Part shown: one piece after another, positions 9,046 through 18,116 of the stretch
Layout of the letters: the number at the start of each line of letters is the position of its first letter
Numbering within the stretch: the stretch's first letter is position 1
Assembly: GCF_023517795.1 (NCBI RefSeq)
Contig: NZ_CP082928.1
Location: forward strand, 4,464,001-4,528,000
Reading direction: 5' to 3'
DNA: 64,000 nucleotides
Origin: Pseudomonas fulva
Lineage (GTDB): Bacteria; Pseudomonadota; Gammaproteobacteria; Pseudomonadales; Pseudomonadaceae
The notes under the pieces: model-generated
Told to the model about the DNA's origin: nothing
Databases searched by the model: none
The model's input: only the letters and a program-made list of their open reading frames with translations
Translations under genes and position numbers: made by a program

Positions 9046-11424
9046 TCAGCCAGGTGGATCGAAAAGACCACGCTGGGCAAGGGCAGGCAGGCGTTCGCTC
9101 GAGGTCGGCTGCTGTACAGGTGGTGCCGGCCGCCGAGCCATGGGCGGCAGCACTGGCGTTTGCGGCACGCGACTGCGCTGCACGTGCCACCAGCCAGGCA
9201 GCAGGGCACGTACTTCGGGCAGGGTGAAGCGGTCGTCCATCAGGTGTACCACACCGTTGTCCTGCGGCGTGCGGATCACCCGCCCGGCGGCCTGCACGAC
9301 CTTCTGCAGGCCGGGATACAGGTAGGTGTAGTCGTAGCTGCTGCCGAACATCTCGGCCATGCGCAGCTTGATCTGCTCGTTGATCGGGTTGATCTGCGGC
9401 AGCCCCAGGGTGGCGATGAACGCGCCGATCAGCCGATCCCCCGGCAGGTCGATGCCTTCGCCGAACACCCCGCCGAGTACCGCGAAGCCGATTCCCTGGC
9501 CGCCGGGTCTGAAGCGCTCGAGAAATTGCTGACGCTCGGCCTCGTCCATCTGCCGGGCCTGCACCCAGCGGGTGAGCTGCGGGTGCTCGCGGTCGAACAG
9601 CTCCAGCACCTGCTGCAGGTAGGCGTAACTGCTGAAGAACGCCAGGTAGTTGCCCGGGCGCTTGGCGAACTGCCGGGCCATCAGCGCGACGATGGGCGCC
9701 AGGGAGCGCTCGCGGTGCTGGTAGCGGGTCGATAGGTTGCTCACCGCCTGCACCTCGAGCTGCGCGGCCTGGAAGGGCGACTCGACATCCACCCAGGGCG
9801 TTGCCTCGGGCAGGCCGAGCAGGTCGGCGTAGTAGCGGGCGGGGCTCAGGGTGGCGGAAAACAGCGTGGTGCTGTGGCTGTCCTCGAAACGCGGTGCCAG
9901 AAAGGGCGCCGGCACCACGTTGCGCAGGCACAGCACCGAGTGGCTACGGCCACGGCCATCCGCCTGGCGGCTGATATCGAACAGCGAGTGGGGGCCGAAG
10001 GCCTCGGCCAGGCGGCAAAAGGCCATGGCGTCGAGGTAGAACTGCAGCAACTCGCCATCGTTGCCGGTGGGCTGGTCGGTCAGGTGATCGGTTAGGGCAC
10101 TGACCGCTTTTTGCAACGACAGGAGCAGCAGATCCGGCGGCTGCGGGTAGGTCTGGTAGTCCTTGCTCTGCTCCTTGTGCAGCTGCTTCCAGTGCCGGCT
10201 GATGCGCGACAGCACCGCATTCAGGCCCTTGGGCGCGTTGCTGCGCATGGCCTCGAAGCGCGCCTGGTCGAGTTCGGCGCTGTACATGCGCCGGGCGCGT
10301 TCGATCAGGTTGTGGGCCTCGTCGACCAGCAGCGTCACCCGCCATTCGTTGATCAGGGTCAGGCTGTAGAGCAGGGCGCTGAGGTCGAAGTAATAGTTGT
10401 AATCGCACACCACCACGTCGGCCCAGCGGGTCAGTTCCTGGCTCAGGTAGTAGGGGCAGACTTGGTGCTGCAGGGCGATCTCGCGCACCGCGGCCTGGTC
10501 CAGCCAGACGCGCTCGACCGCGGCCTGGCGCGCAGCCGGCAGGCGGTCGTAGAAGCCGCGGGCCAGCGGGCAGGACTCGCCATGGCAGGCCTTGTCCGGG
10601 TGTTCGCAGGCCTTGTCCCGCGCCACGTGTTCGAGCACGCGCAGGGGCAGTGATTCGCCGCGCAGAATATCCAGGGCATGTAGCGCCAGTTGGCGGCCCG
10701 GGGTCTTGGCGGTCAGGAAGAACAGGCGATCGAGCTGCTTTTCCGGGAACGCCTTGAGCTGCGGAAACAGCGTGCCCAGGGTCTTGCCGATGCCGGTGGT
10801 GGCCTGGGCCATCAGGCAATGGCCATCGCGTGCTGCGCGGTAAACGGCCTCGGCCAGTTGCCGCTGGCCATGGCGAAAGCCGGCATGGGGAAAGCGCAGT
10901 TCGGCCAGCGCGGCATCGCGGCTCAGGCGGTGCGCCTGCTCCCGCTCGGCCCAGGTGATGAAGCGCTGGCACAGGGTCTCGAAGAACGCCTGCAGCTCGG
11001 CGGCCGTGCGGCTTTCGCGAAACAGGCTTTCCTTCTGGGTGAGCACGTTGAAGTACACCACGGCCAGGTCGATCCGCGCCAGGCCGCGGCTCTGGCAGAG
11101 CAGCCAGCCATACACCCGCGCCTGGGCCCAGTGCAACTGGCGGTGGTTTTCCGGAATGCGGCTGACGTCGCCGCGATGGGTCTTGATCTCCTCGAGCAGG
11201 TTGCCCTGCGGGTCGAAGCCGTCGGCGCGGCCACGCACCTGCAGCGAGGCGTATTCCCCAGCCAGCGGGACCTCGGATTCATAACCGTCGCCGCGCCGGG
11301 CGACCACCGTGGCATGCCCGGCCATGCCCTCCTGGGCGGTGGGCGAGGGCGTGAAACGCAGGTCGAGATCGCCACACTTGGCGGTGAACTCGCACAGGGC
11401 GCGCACCGCCACGCGGTAACTCAT
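9046..11424 (-). CDS. XPD/DinG-like Fe-S helicase with N-terminal PD-(D/E)XK domain
   Basis: 792 residues. Residues about 1-165 hold a Cas4/RecB-like nuclease fold with Asp68 (RGRADGF) and the E79-I-K81 motif. The helicase part follows: a modified Walker A QATTGIGKT ending Lys214-Thr215, four cysteines suited to a 4Fe-4S cluster (273, 280, 285, 323), and DEAH at 368-371, with the second RecA domain to the C-terminus. XPD-family enzymes unwind 5' to 3' and act in repair. The ATG overlaps the fan1 stop as ATGA, so the two are translationally coupled. Start MSYRV is preferred over the GTG 12 nt upstream for this reason. Domain calls are by motif; DNA substrate is inferred. Confidence 0.92.
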   Translation of the reverse strand: MSYRVAVRALCEFTAKCGDLDLRFTPSPTAQEGMAGHATVVARRGDGYESEVPLAGEYASLQVRGRADGFDPQGNLLEEIKTHRGDVSRIPENHRQLHWAQARVYGWLLCQSRGLARIDLAVVYFNVLTQKESLFRESRTAAELQAFFETLCQRFITWAEREQAHRLSRDAALAELRFPHAGFRHGQRQLAEAVYRAARDGHCLMAQATTGIGKTLGTLFPQLKAFPEKQLDRLFFLTAKTPGRQLALHALDILRGESLPLRVLEHVARDKACEHPDKACHGESCPLARGFYDRLPAARQAAVERVWLDQAAVREIALQHQVCPYYLSQELTRWADVVVCDYNYYFDLSALLYSLTLINEWRVTLLVDEAHNLIERARRMYSAELDQARFEAMRSNAPKGLNAVLSRISRHWKQLHKEQSKDYQTYPQPPDLLLLSLQKAVSALTDHLTDQPTGNDGELLQFYLDAMAFCRLAEAFGPHSLFDISRQADGRGRSHSVLCLRNVVPAPFLAPRFEDSHSTTLFSATLSPARYYADLLGLPEATPWVDVESPFQAAQLEVQAVSNLSTRYQHRERSLAPIVALMARQFAKRPGNYLAFFSSYAYLQQVLELFDREHPQLTRWVQARQMDEAERQQFLERFRPGGQGIGFAVLGGVFGEGIDLPGDRLIGAFIATLGLPQINPINEQIKLRMAEMFGSSYDYTYLYPGLQKVVQAAGRVIRTPQDNGVVHLMDDRFTLPEVRALLPGWWHVQRSRVPQTPVLPPMARRPAPPVQQPTSSERLPALAQRGLFDPPG

Positions 11425-13061
11425 GCTGGCGCCCACTGCACGTAGCAGACGTCTACCGGCATGCCGTGCTCGGCGCAGAACGCCAGCCAGCGGCGCTGGT
11501 TGTCCTGCAGGCGATCGCCGGGGCCTTTCACTTCGATCATCCGGTAGCGCTTTTCCTCGGGCCAGAACTGGATCAGGTCCGGCATGCCCGAGCGGTTCGC
11601 CTGGACATCGCCCAACAGGCGGCGAAACCAGGCTTGCAGGTGAGCCGCCGGCAGGCAGTCCAGGGCCTGTTCGAGCAGGGTTTCGCTGAGTACTCCCCAG
11701 TGCACGAACGGCGACTGGATGCCGAACTTGTCACGGTAGGTCTGGCGAATGCTGTCGCGGTAGCGATGGTCGTCCAGCTGCGCCAGGTACTCGGCGAACA
11801 GCGCACGCCGGCGCGGGTAGAATTCCGCGCTCAGCAGATCCGCGGGGCCATGCTGGAACGGATGAAAGAACGCGCCGGGAATCGCGGCGAAGATCGCTGG
11901 CCAGCAGAGCAGGCCGAACAGGCTGCAGATCAGCGTGTTCTCGACGTAATGCACCGGCGCCTCGCTGCAGTGCAGATGCTGTTGCACCAGCCGCTCGACT
12001 GCCAGCATGGGCGTTTTCGGCAGGTGCAGATCCAGGCGCGCGGGGGCCTGCACCTTGCCGCGTTTCTGCGCTGGCAGGCCCAGATGACGGGCCAGGCGCA
12101 CCAGTGCCCGTTCGGCCAGCTGTAGTTCGCCATCGCTGACCGGTTCGGCCACGGCCTGGCTGGCCAGTTCGAAGGCCTCGCGGTGCTGCAGGGTGCGTTC
12201 CAGCACGCGGATGCAGCGCTGCCGCGCCGCGCCGTAGCCACTGCTGGCGTACACCTGCAGCGCCAGGTCGAAGTCGGCGCCGCGCTCCAGGTGCTGGCCG
12301 ATGCGAAACAGCAGCTTGGCGCGACGTTCGGCGATATAGGGGTTGTCGTAGCGACGGGCGTCGATGCGGGCGAGCAGCTCGTCGCTGACCTCGCCGGCTT
12401 CGAAGGCTTCGCGGCAGCGCTGCAGGTGCAGGTAGTCGTCGACGTCCTCGCGACAGCGCAGGGCCCGTGAGTCCGCCGGAAAGTCGACCCGCTCGTAACG
12501 GAAGATACCCAGGTCGGCGAGCACGAATTCCGACCATTCCTGGCGCAGGTTGCCAAAGAACATCAGGCGCAGGCGCTCGCTCAGGTCATCGATGGTCAGG
12601 CTGTAGAGCACGTCGTCGAGGGCCGGGCACCAGGCGGCGAACGACTGGCTGGCCGCGAACTGGGCGGCCAGCTGCTGGGCCAGGTCATCCTTGCGGGCGC
12701 GTCGGTCGCTGAGCTGCGCGGTGAAACTGGCGACGATTTCGTCCTTGCGCAGCAGGGCCAGCAGCACATCGAGTGGCAGCGGTGCATCGTCGAGCACCCA
12801 GCCATTGGCGATCAGCGCCGCGGCGGCCTGCCGGCAGCAACCGATTTCCTCGTAATTGAGCTTGCTGGCGCGAAAGTGCACGCCCTTGCGCATGATCATC
12901 CGTACCAGCAGGGCCTGGGCCCCCCAGTCCAGCGCATCGAAGGCCTGCAGGAAGGCCTGTTCGCGGGCATCGAGCAGGTCGGCGTGGCGATCGCCGATCC
13001 AGGCCAGGGCCTTGCGAAAGTTGTGCAGGTAGTAGAAACGTGGATCAATGCTTGAAGACAT
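11421..13061 (-). CDS. fan1: FAN1-type VRR-NUC structure-specific nuclease
   Basis: 546 residues, close to the P. aeruginosa FAN1 homologue. The C-terminal VRR-NUC domain carries the catalytic set MPD (Asp495), then EVK (Glu510, Lys512) in the context IEVKGPGDRLQDNQ, a hallmark of FAN1. Upstream lie helical regions matching the SAP-like/TPR part. FAN1 cuts 5' flaps and unhooks interstrand DNA crosslinks. Start ATG 13061 (MSSSIDPRFYYLHNF) is chosen because the frame upstream is antisense to the kinase gene. It leads a two-gene operon with the Fe-S helicase, so the pair plausibly handles crosslinks or flaps together. Confidence 0.93.
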   Translation of the reverse strand: MSSSIDPRFYYLHNFRKALAWIGDRHADLLDAREQAFLQAFDALDWGAQALLVRMIMRKGVHFRASKLNYEEIGCCRQAAAALIANGWVLDDAPLPLDVLLALLRKDEIVASFTAQLSDRRARKDDLAQQLAAQFAASQSFAAWCPALDDVLYSLTIDDLSERLRLMFFGNLRQEWSEFVLADLGIFRYERVDFPADSRALRCREDVDDYLHLQRCREAFEAGEVSDELLARIDARRYDNPYIAERRAKLLFRIGQHLERGADFDLALQVYASSGYGAARQRCIRVLERTLQHREAFELASQAVAEPVSDGELQLAERALVRLARHLGLPAQKRGKVQAPARLDLHLPKTPMLAVERLVQQHLHCSEAPVHYVENTLICSLFGLLCWPAIFAAIPGAFFHPFQHGPADLLSAEFYPRRRALFAEYLAQLDDHRYRDSIRQTYRDKFGIQSPFVHWGVLSETLLEQALDCLPAAHLQAWFRRLLGDVQANRSGMPDLIQFWPEEKRYRMIEVKGPGDRLQDNQRRWLAFCAEHGMPVDVCYVQWAPA

Positions 13062-13211
13062 GGGGCAGGCAGGGTACTGTTTTTTTATACAGATATCAGG
13101 CCGCCCGTCATCTGGCAATCGCCACGGGATGGGCGGATGGTACAACTCACTGTCACTCGGCATCGGTCGCGGACTACACTGCACCTCCATCGCCGCCTGG
13201 AACGGGCCACC

Positions 13212-14372
13212 ATGAACAGCCAGTTTGCGCCTCTCTCTCCAGGCACCCTGACCGAGCGACACTACGAGATGCTGGTTCAGGCGGTCGTCGACTACGCCAT
13301 CTTCATGCTCGACCCGGCGGGGGTCGTGGTGTCCTGGAACGCCGGGGCGGCGCGCATCAAGGGCTACGCCGCCGGCGAGGTGATCGGTCAGCATCTGTCC
13401 ATTTTCTATACCGACGAAGACCGCCGCGCCGGCAAGCCCGGCTACCTGCTCGACCGGGCGCTGCGTGAGGGCCGTGCCCAGGACGAAGGCTGGCGGGTGC
13501 GCAAGGATGGCACGCGCTTCTGGGCCCTGGTGGTGATCGATGCGATCCGCAACGAGCAGGGTGAACTCATCGGCCTGGCCAAGATCACCCGCGACATCAC
13601 CGACCGCCGCGAAGCCGAAGGCCGCTATGACGCCTTGCGTGCGCAGCTGTTCCAGGCTCAGAAGCTGGAGGCCCTCGGGCAACTGAGCGGCGGCATGGCC
13701 CACGACTTCAACAACCTGCTGACCATCATCCTCAGCGCCGCCAAGCTGGCCAGCCGTACCGACGATCCACAGCGCCTGGCCAGCCTGCTGGACAACATCC
13801 AGACCGCTGGCGAGCGCGGCGCGCAGATGACCCGCAACCTGCTGACCTTCGCCCGTTGCGAGCCCAAGCCCAGTCGCCTGGTCGACCTCAACCAGTTGCT
13901 TGATGCAGCCTCGACCTTCATTAGCCAGGCGCTGCCCAAGAGCATGACCCTGCAGATGCAGATCGATGACGGATTGCACCCCGTGCAACTGGATCCCAGC
14001 GAACTGGACATGGCGCTGCTCAACCTGATTCTCAACGCCCGCGATGCCATGGGCGGCGTCGGCACGGTGCAGTTGCAGGCGGGCAATCGCCAGTTGGCAG
14101 GGGAGGTCGATGGGCTGCACGGTGCGTTCGTGGCGATCGCCGTGGCCGACCAGGGCTGCGGCATCGATCCGGCGATCCGTCCGCGCCTGTTCGAGCCTTT
14201 CTTCACCACCAAGGACACCGGCAAGGGAACCGGCCTGGGCCTTTGCCAGGTCTATGGGTTCGCGCGTCAGGCGGGCGGAGCCGTGCAGGTCGAAAGCGTC
14301 AACGGCCACGGAACGACCATGATTCTGTATTTGCCGGCGTCCTCCGGTCAGTCGGCAGATGCGCAGGCATGA
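13212..14372 (+). CDS. cytosolic PAS-domain sensor histidine kinase
   Basis: 386 residues from ATG 13212. A PAS domain spans about 17-130 (ends GLAKITRDITDRREAE). The H-box is His164 in GMAHDFNNLL, followed by the N-box LNLILNARDAMG, D-box VADQGCGID and G-box GKGTGLGL. There is no membrane segment, so it senses an intracellular cue. It lies 108 nt upstream of the KaiC-like gene and in the same direction as a lone receiver, an arrangement suggesting one signalling unit. The ligand or cofactor of the PAS domain is not visible. Confidence 0.93.
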   Translation: MNSQFAPLSPGTLTERHYEMLVQAVVDYAIFMLDPAGVVVSWNAGAARIKGYAAGEVIGQHLSIFYTDEDRRAGKPGYLLDRALREGRAQDEGWRVRKDGTRFWALVVIDAIRNEQGELIGLAKITRDITDRREAEGRYDALRAQLFQAQKLEALGQLSGGMAHDFNNLLTIILSAAKLASRTDDPQRLASLLDNIQTAGERGAQMTRNLLTFARCEPKPSRLVDLNQLLDAASTFISQALPKSMTLQMQIDDGLHPVQLDPSELDMALLNLILNARDAMGGVGTVQLQAGNRQLAGEVDGLHGAFVAIAVADQGCGIDPAIRPRLFEPFFTTKDTGKGTGLGLCQVYGFARQAGGAVQVESVNGHGTTMILYLPASSGQSADAQA

Positions 14373-14480
14373 ACATGGTAGTATCGCCAATCACTTTTTC
14401 AGCCAGCGCTGCGGGGTTTGGGTGACCCATGTGTCAACCCAGGCCATATTTGCGTAATTTCGACTGAGGCAAGCCAGATC

Positions 14481-15923
14481 TTGGAACAGCTACAACGCCT
14501 TCAAAGTGGGATCGAGGGACTTGACGCTCTATTGAAGGGCGGTCTGGTGGCCGGTGCATCCTATATCGTTCAGGGGCGCCCCGGCTCTGGCAAGACGATT
14601 CTCGCCAACCAGGTCGCGTTCAACCATGTGCGCGACGGGGGCCGTGTTCTGGTGGCCACCCTGTTGGCCGAGTCCCATGAAAGGCTCTTTCAATTCCTTT
14701 CCACGATGAGCTTCTTCGACCCGGGCAAGGTCGGCGCGGAGATCCAGTTCGTCAGCGCCTTCGACACCCTGGAAAACGAGGGGCTCGACGAAGTCGTCAA
14801 GCTGCTGCGCCGCGAGATCAGTCGCCAGAAGGCCACGTTGCTGATCGTCGACGGCCTGCTCAACGCCCGCTCCAAGGCGGAGAACCAGATCGACACCAAG
14901 AAATTCATCTCCGAGCTGCAGGGCCATGCGGCCTTCGCCGGTTGCACGGTGCTGTTTCTGACCAGCTCGCGGCTGGACGACGGCAGCCCCGAGCACACCA
15001 TGGTCGATGGCGTGATCGAGCTGGGCGAGGAACTGTTCGGTGCCCGCTCGGTGCGCCGCATTCACCTGCGCAAGACCCGTGGCAGCGGCGCCCTGTCCGG
15101 CCTGCACGAGTGCGAGATCACCGACGACGGGTTGGTGATCCACCCGCGCCTGGAAAGCCTGTACAGCCAGCCGAGCCAACCCGACAGCGAAACCCTGGGG
15201 CAGATTTCCAGTGGCATCCCGAGTCTTGATGAGCTGATCGGCGGTGGGCTGGCGGCATCCTCGGTCACCCTGATCATGGGGCCCTCGGGCGTCGGCAAGA
15301 CCACCCTGGGGCTCAACTTCCTGGCGCAATCCACCGTCGAGGCGCCGGGCCTGCACTTTGGTTTCTATGAAACGCCGCAACGCCTGCGCCTGAAGGCCGA
15401 GGCACTGGGCATCGACTTCGGTGCCCTGGAGGCCAGCGGCGCGCTGCATATCCTGTGGCAGCCGACTACCGAGGGGCTGCTCGATGGTCTGGGCGCCAAG
15501 GTCATCGATGCGGTACGCGCGAGGGGGATCAAGCGTCTGCATATCGATAGCCTCGGCGGCATGGCCCGCCTGGCGACAGGCAACGCACGGTTGATCGAGT
15601 TCTTCAGCGCGCTGATGAACCAGCTGCGGGCCATGGGCGTCACGGTATTCGCCACCTGGGAAATGCGCGACCTGTTCACCGCCGAGATCAATGCCCCGGC
15701 CCCGGAGCTGTCGAGCATCGTCGACAACCTGATTCTCATGCGTTTCGTGGAGAAAGACGCTGAACTAAAGCGGCTTCTGTCCATCCTTAAGATGAGGGAC
15801 AGGTGTTACGATCCCACGCTTCTGGAAGTGGTCATCAGTGATCATGGTATTGAACTCAGCAAGGCCTTTAGACATGCGGCGGGTGCGCTGTCGGGCAATG
15901 CCGTCCCTGCGCAGGACGCCTGA
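14481..15923 (+). CDS. double-domain KaiC-like ATPase
   Basis: 480 residues from TTG 14481, preceded by GAGG 11 nt upstream; an alternative TTG at 14418 adds 21 residues and no good ATG exists. Two RecA/KaiC domains are present: domain 1 with Walker A GRPGSGKT (32-39) and Glu-Ser-His-Glu in place of the paired catalytic glutamates, domain 2 with GPSGVGKT (267-274) and FYETPQRL. In cyanobacteria KaiC is the clock ATPase; in non-photosynthetic bacteria relatives act in stress or signalling. No kaiA or kaiB is nearby. Flanked by a histidine kinase and a receiver. Start uncertain, family certain. Confidence 0.9.
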   Translation: MEQLQRLQSGIEGLDALLKGGLVAGASYIVQGRPGSGKTILANQVAFNHVRDGGRVLVATLLAESHERLFQFLSTMSFFDPGKVGAEIQFVSAFDTLENEGLDEVVKLLRREISRQKATLLIVDGLLNARSKAENQIDTKKFISELQGHAAFAGCTVLFLTSSRLDDGSPEHTMVDGVIELGEELFGARSVRRIHLRKTRGSGALSGLHECEITDDGLVIHPRLESLYSQPSQPDSETLGQISSGIPSLDELIGGGLAASSVTLIMGPSGVGKTTLGLNFLAQSTVEAPGLHFGFYETPQRLRLKAEALGIDFGALEASGALHILWQPTTEGLLDGLGAKVIDAVRARGIKRLHIDSLGGMARLATGNARLIEFFSALMNQLRAMGVTVFATWEMRDLFTAEINAPAPELSSIVDNLILMRFVEKDAELKRLLSILKMRDRCYDPTLLEVVISDHGIELSKAFRHAAGALSGNAVPAQDA

Positions 15924-15953
15924 GCCATGTGTGCCTGACCGAGCCGATAAACT

Positions 15954-16316
15954 ATGACAACCATCTTGATAGTCGACGACGAATACCTGATTGCGGATAT
16001 TCTCGGCTATGCCATGGAAGACGAGGGCTACATGGTGGTGAAGGCCAGCAATGGCCGTCGCGGCCTCGAGGTGCTCGACCGTGAGCGCCCCGAGCTGGTG
16101 ATCACGGATTTCATGATGCCGGTCATGGACGGTCTCGAGTTCGCCCGGGCCATCCGCGCCCGGCCAGGGTCGGCGGATCTGCCGATCATCCTCATGAGTG
16201 GCGCCCAGGCTAGCATCGGGCGCGCCAGCCCCGAATTGTTCGCCGCGGTGTTCGACAAACCCTTCGATATCAATCAGGTCATCGCCAAGGTCAAGGAGCT
16301 GATCGGCCCGAGCTGA
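15954..16316 (+). CDS. stand-alone response regulator receiver
   Basis: 120 residues, a CheY-like domain with no output domain. Acidic pocket Asp8-Asp9 (VDDE), phospho-acceptor Asp52 (ITDFMMP), Ser82 (MSGA) at the Thr/Ser position and Lys102 (FDKPF). It starts 30 nt after the KaiC-like gene, so co-transcription is likely. It may receive phosphate from the upstream PAS kinase and act by protein contact, possibly with the KaiC-like protein; that partnership is inference. Confidence 0.93.
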   Translation: MTTILIVDDEYLIADILGYAMEDEGYMVVKASNGRRGLEVLDRERPELVITDFMMPVMDGLEFARAIRARPGSADLPIILMSGAQASIGRASPELFAAVFDKPFDINQVIAKVKELIGPS

Positions 16317-16420
16317 TCGCACCCATTGTGTTGGTGACGGCACGGCAACCCTTGCGCTCTCTGTATCACAAGCGGAACGCTTCATGGCCCGATGGTCGAA
16401 CGCTGCGCAAGCCCGGGCGC

Positions 16421-16609
16421 ATGTCCATGGGCATCCTGATCTGCAGCGACGAATCCCACCAGCTCCTGCCGCTGCTCACCCACCACAAGGCCGCGGCGGC
16501 GGATAGCGGTCAGCTGGCCGCGGCGCCTGCGCTGAAAAGCATCGCCAAACCATTCTCCCTGCGCGAGTTGGGCGAGACCCTCGACGAGCTGCTGCCAGGG
16601 CCATCCTGA
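16421..16609 (+). CDS. short ORF resembling a degenerate receiver domain
   Basis: 62 residues from ATG 16421 (in frame up to 16328). The start MGILICSDESHQLL looks like a receiver beta-1 strand, and the end AKPFSLRELGETLDELL matches the lysine-proline turn and last helix of receivers, but the middle with the phospho-acceptor aspartate is missing. It follows the true receiver by about 100 nt, so it may be a decayed duplicate or a shrunken partner. Ribosome site is weak; it may not be expressed. Confidence 0.35.
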   Translation: MSMGILICSDESHQLLPLLTHHKAAAADSGQLAAAPALKSIAKPFSLRELGETLDELLPGPS

Positions 16610-17006
16610 CCGCTCGCAACGCCCTGCCACGGCCTTTCGGCAACTTTTTTCACGCAAAGCATGCGGATGCGGAATCAAAGCGTTGCTCCGTAGTCCTAAA
16701 CCCTGACAACGAATAGCGGCACCCCAGAGCGCCGCCTCCAACACCCTCGAAACACCGGGTTGGATGTCGAACCGTTGCAGCACCAGACGCCGTTTTTCGC
16801 GCTGCCCTCTACCCGTGTAGGCAGCTGCAGGACGGGTGGTTGCCAAGGGAAGGGATGCTGCAGCCTGCACTGCCTCGACAAGCATTGGCGGGCGTGCAGA
16901 TGCCTGTGGTTCGGCTTAGAACTGCCAGCGTCCATCAATCGAGTGTCGCCGTACCGTTACGGCGATTGTGGGGGAGATATTAACCATTGAACGGTAATCA
17001 CAGCCT
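16610..17006. other. intergenic region upstream of the nitroreductase gene
   Basis: About 400 nt with no credible gene. It probably holds the promoter of the plus-strand polysaccharide trio. The only clear structure is the small hairpin at 16947-16964. ORFs read across it on either strand have no ribosome site. Confidence 0.5.
16947..16964 (+). promoter_or_regulatory. hairpin in the leader of the nitroreductase-wzx transcript
   Basis: CGCCGTA-CCGT-TACGGCG, a perfect 7-bp stem 43 nt before the start codon. It could be an operator or an RNA stem in the leader; no T tract follows. Confidence 0.35.
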
Positions 17007-18116
17007 ATGAAAATGTTGAAGGAATCCCTCAAGAAGGTCTTGCCGCGGGACAGTATCGATAACCTCAAGACCTTGCAGAAGAGACTCGCCATGGGCTGGA
17101 TCCGGGCGTTGTCGCGCTCGGCCATGTTGCGCCGTTTCCATTATTCGTTCTTCTCCTCGGCCTTCGACCGGGAAGCCTATGCAGTGGTCGTCGGCCACCT
17201 GCAGCATGAGCAGAACCTGTCCGGCGCCGAGCCGGTGAACTACTTCCTGCGCCGCGCCGTGCACCGCATCGAGAAAGGCCTGATCATGCAGCCGCGGCGT
17301 CAGGTGTTCGCCCTCGACTACATCAACGATACGGTCGACAGCTACATCGCCTCGCTCAATGGCAACGTCGATCGCGACGAGGTCAGCTGGGCCCACGACG
17401 TGCTCGCCGAATACTTTGCCGTCACCGGCGACCACCCGGTGCTCAACCGCGCCCGCGAGAAGTTCGCCCGTTTCGAGCGCCCCAGCGGCTCGCCCGCAAC
17501 CCTGCGCCACCCGGATGCCGAGCGTGTGCCGTTCGCCGCCGACGTGAGCACGCCGAGCGTCGATTTCACCGCCATGCGTCAACTGGCGATGAAGCGTCGC
17601 TCAGTGCGCTGGTACCAGCAGGGCCGTCCGGTGCCGCGGGAGGTGATCGACAAGGCCGTGGAAGTCGCCGTGCAGTCGCCGAGCGCCTGTAACCGCCAGC
17701 CTTATCGCTTCGTGGTGTTCGATGACCCCGCCTCGGTGGCCCAGGCGTCGCGCCTGCCCATGGGCGTGGCCGGCTTCGATCATAATTTCCCGGCCATCGT
17801 CGCCGTGGTCGGTCGCCTGCGCGCCTATCCCCATGTGCGCGACCGCCACGTGATCTACATCGACGGCGCCCTGGCGGCAATGTCCTTCATGTTCGCGCTG
17901 GAGACCCAGGGCGTGTCGTCCTGCTCGATCAACTGGCCGGACATTCCCGAGCGTGAAGAGGCCGCGGCCAAGCTGCTCAAGCTCGACCCGGACGAGCGCA
18001 TCGTGATGTTCATTTCCCTGGGCTACGCCGCCGATACCGGCCTGGTGCCGTACTCGCAGAAGCTCTCGCTGGAGGAAGCCCGCAGCTATATGCGCCTGGA
18101 GTCGCCCGCTCGATGA
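17007..18116 (+). CDS. nitroreductase-fold protein of the polysaccharide locus
   Basis: 369 residues. An N-terminal region of about 190 residues with no motif I know precedes a C-terminal FMN nitroreductase-type domain that begins KRRSVRWYQQGRPVP and contains SPSACNRQPYRF and a late VMFISLGYA. The family uses FMN and NAD(P)H, although members linked to polysaccharide loci have unclear roles. The first ATG is used; a second lies 6 nt on and neither has a strong ribosome site. Its TGA overlaps the wzx ATG, so its product is made together with the flippase. A sugar or lipid-linked redox role is only a guess. Confidence 0.85.
   Translation: MKMLKESLKKVLPRDSIDNLKTLQKRLAMGWIRALSRSAMLRRFHYSFFSSAFDREAYAVVVGHLQHEQNLSGAEPVNYFLRRAVHRIEKGLIMQPRRQVFALDYINDTVDSYIASLNGNVDRDEVSWAHDVLAEYFAVTGDHPVLNRAREKFARFERPSGSPATLRHPDAERVPFAADVSTPSVDFTAMRQLAMKRRSVRWYQQGRPVPREVIDKAVEVAVQSPSACNRQPYRFVVFDDPASVAQASRLPMGVAGFDHNFPAIVAVVGRLRAYPHVRDRHVIYIDGALAAMSFMFALETQGVSSCSINWPDIPEREEAAAKLLKLDPDERIVMFISLGYAADTGLVPYSQKLSLEEARSYMRLESPAR

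Noticed and set aside
11170..11230. Cas4-like motif as a sign of a CRISPR system
   Set aside because: The domain is fused to an XPD-like helicase and no repeat array or other cas gene is present.
14481..15923. KaiC homology as a sign of a circadian clock
   Set aside because: No kaiA or kaiB nearby, and such KaiC relatives in heterotrophs are linked to stress or signalling instead.
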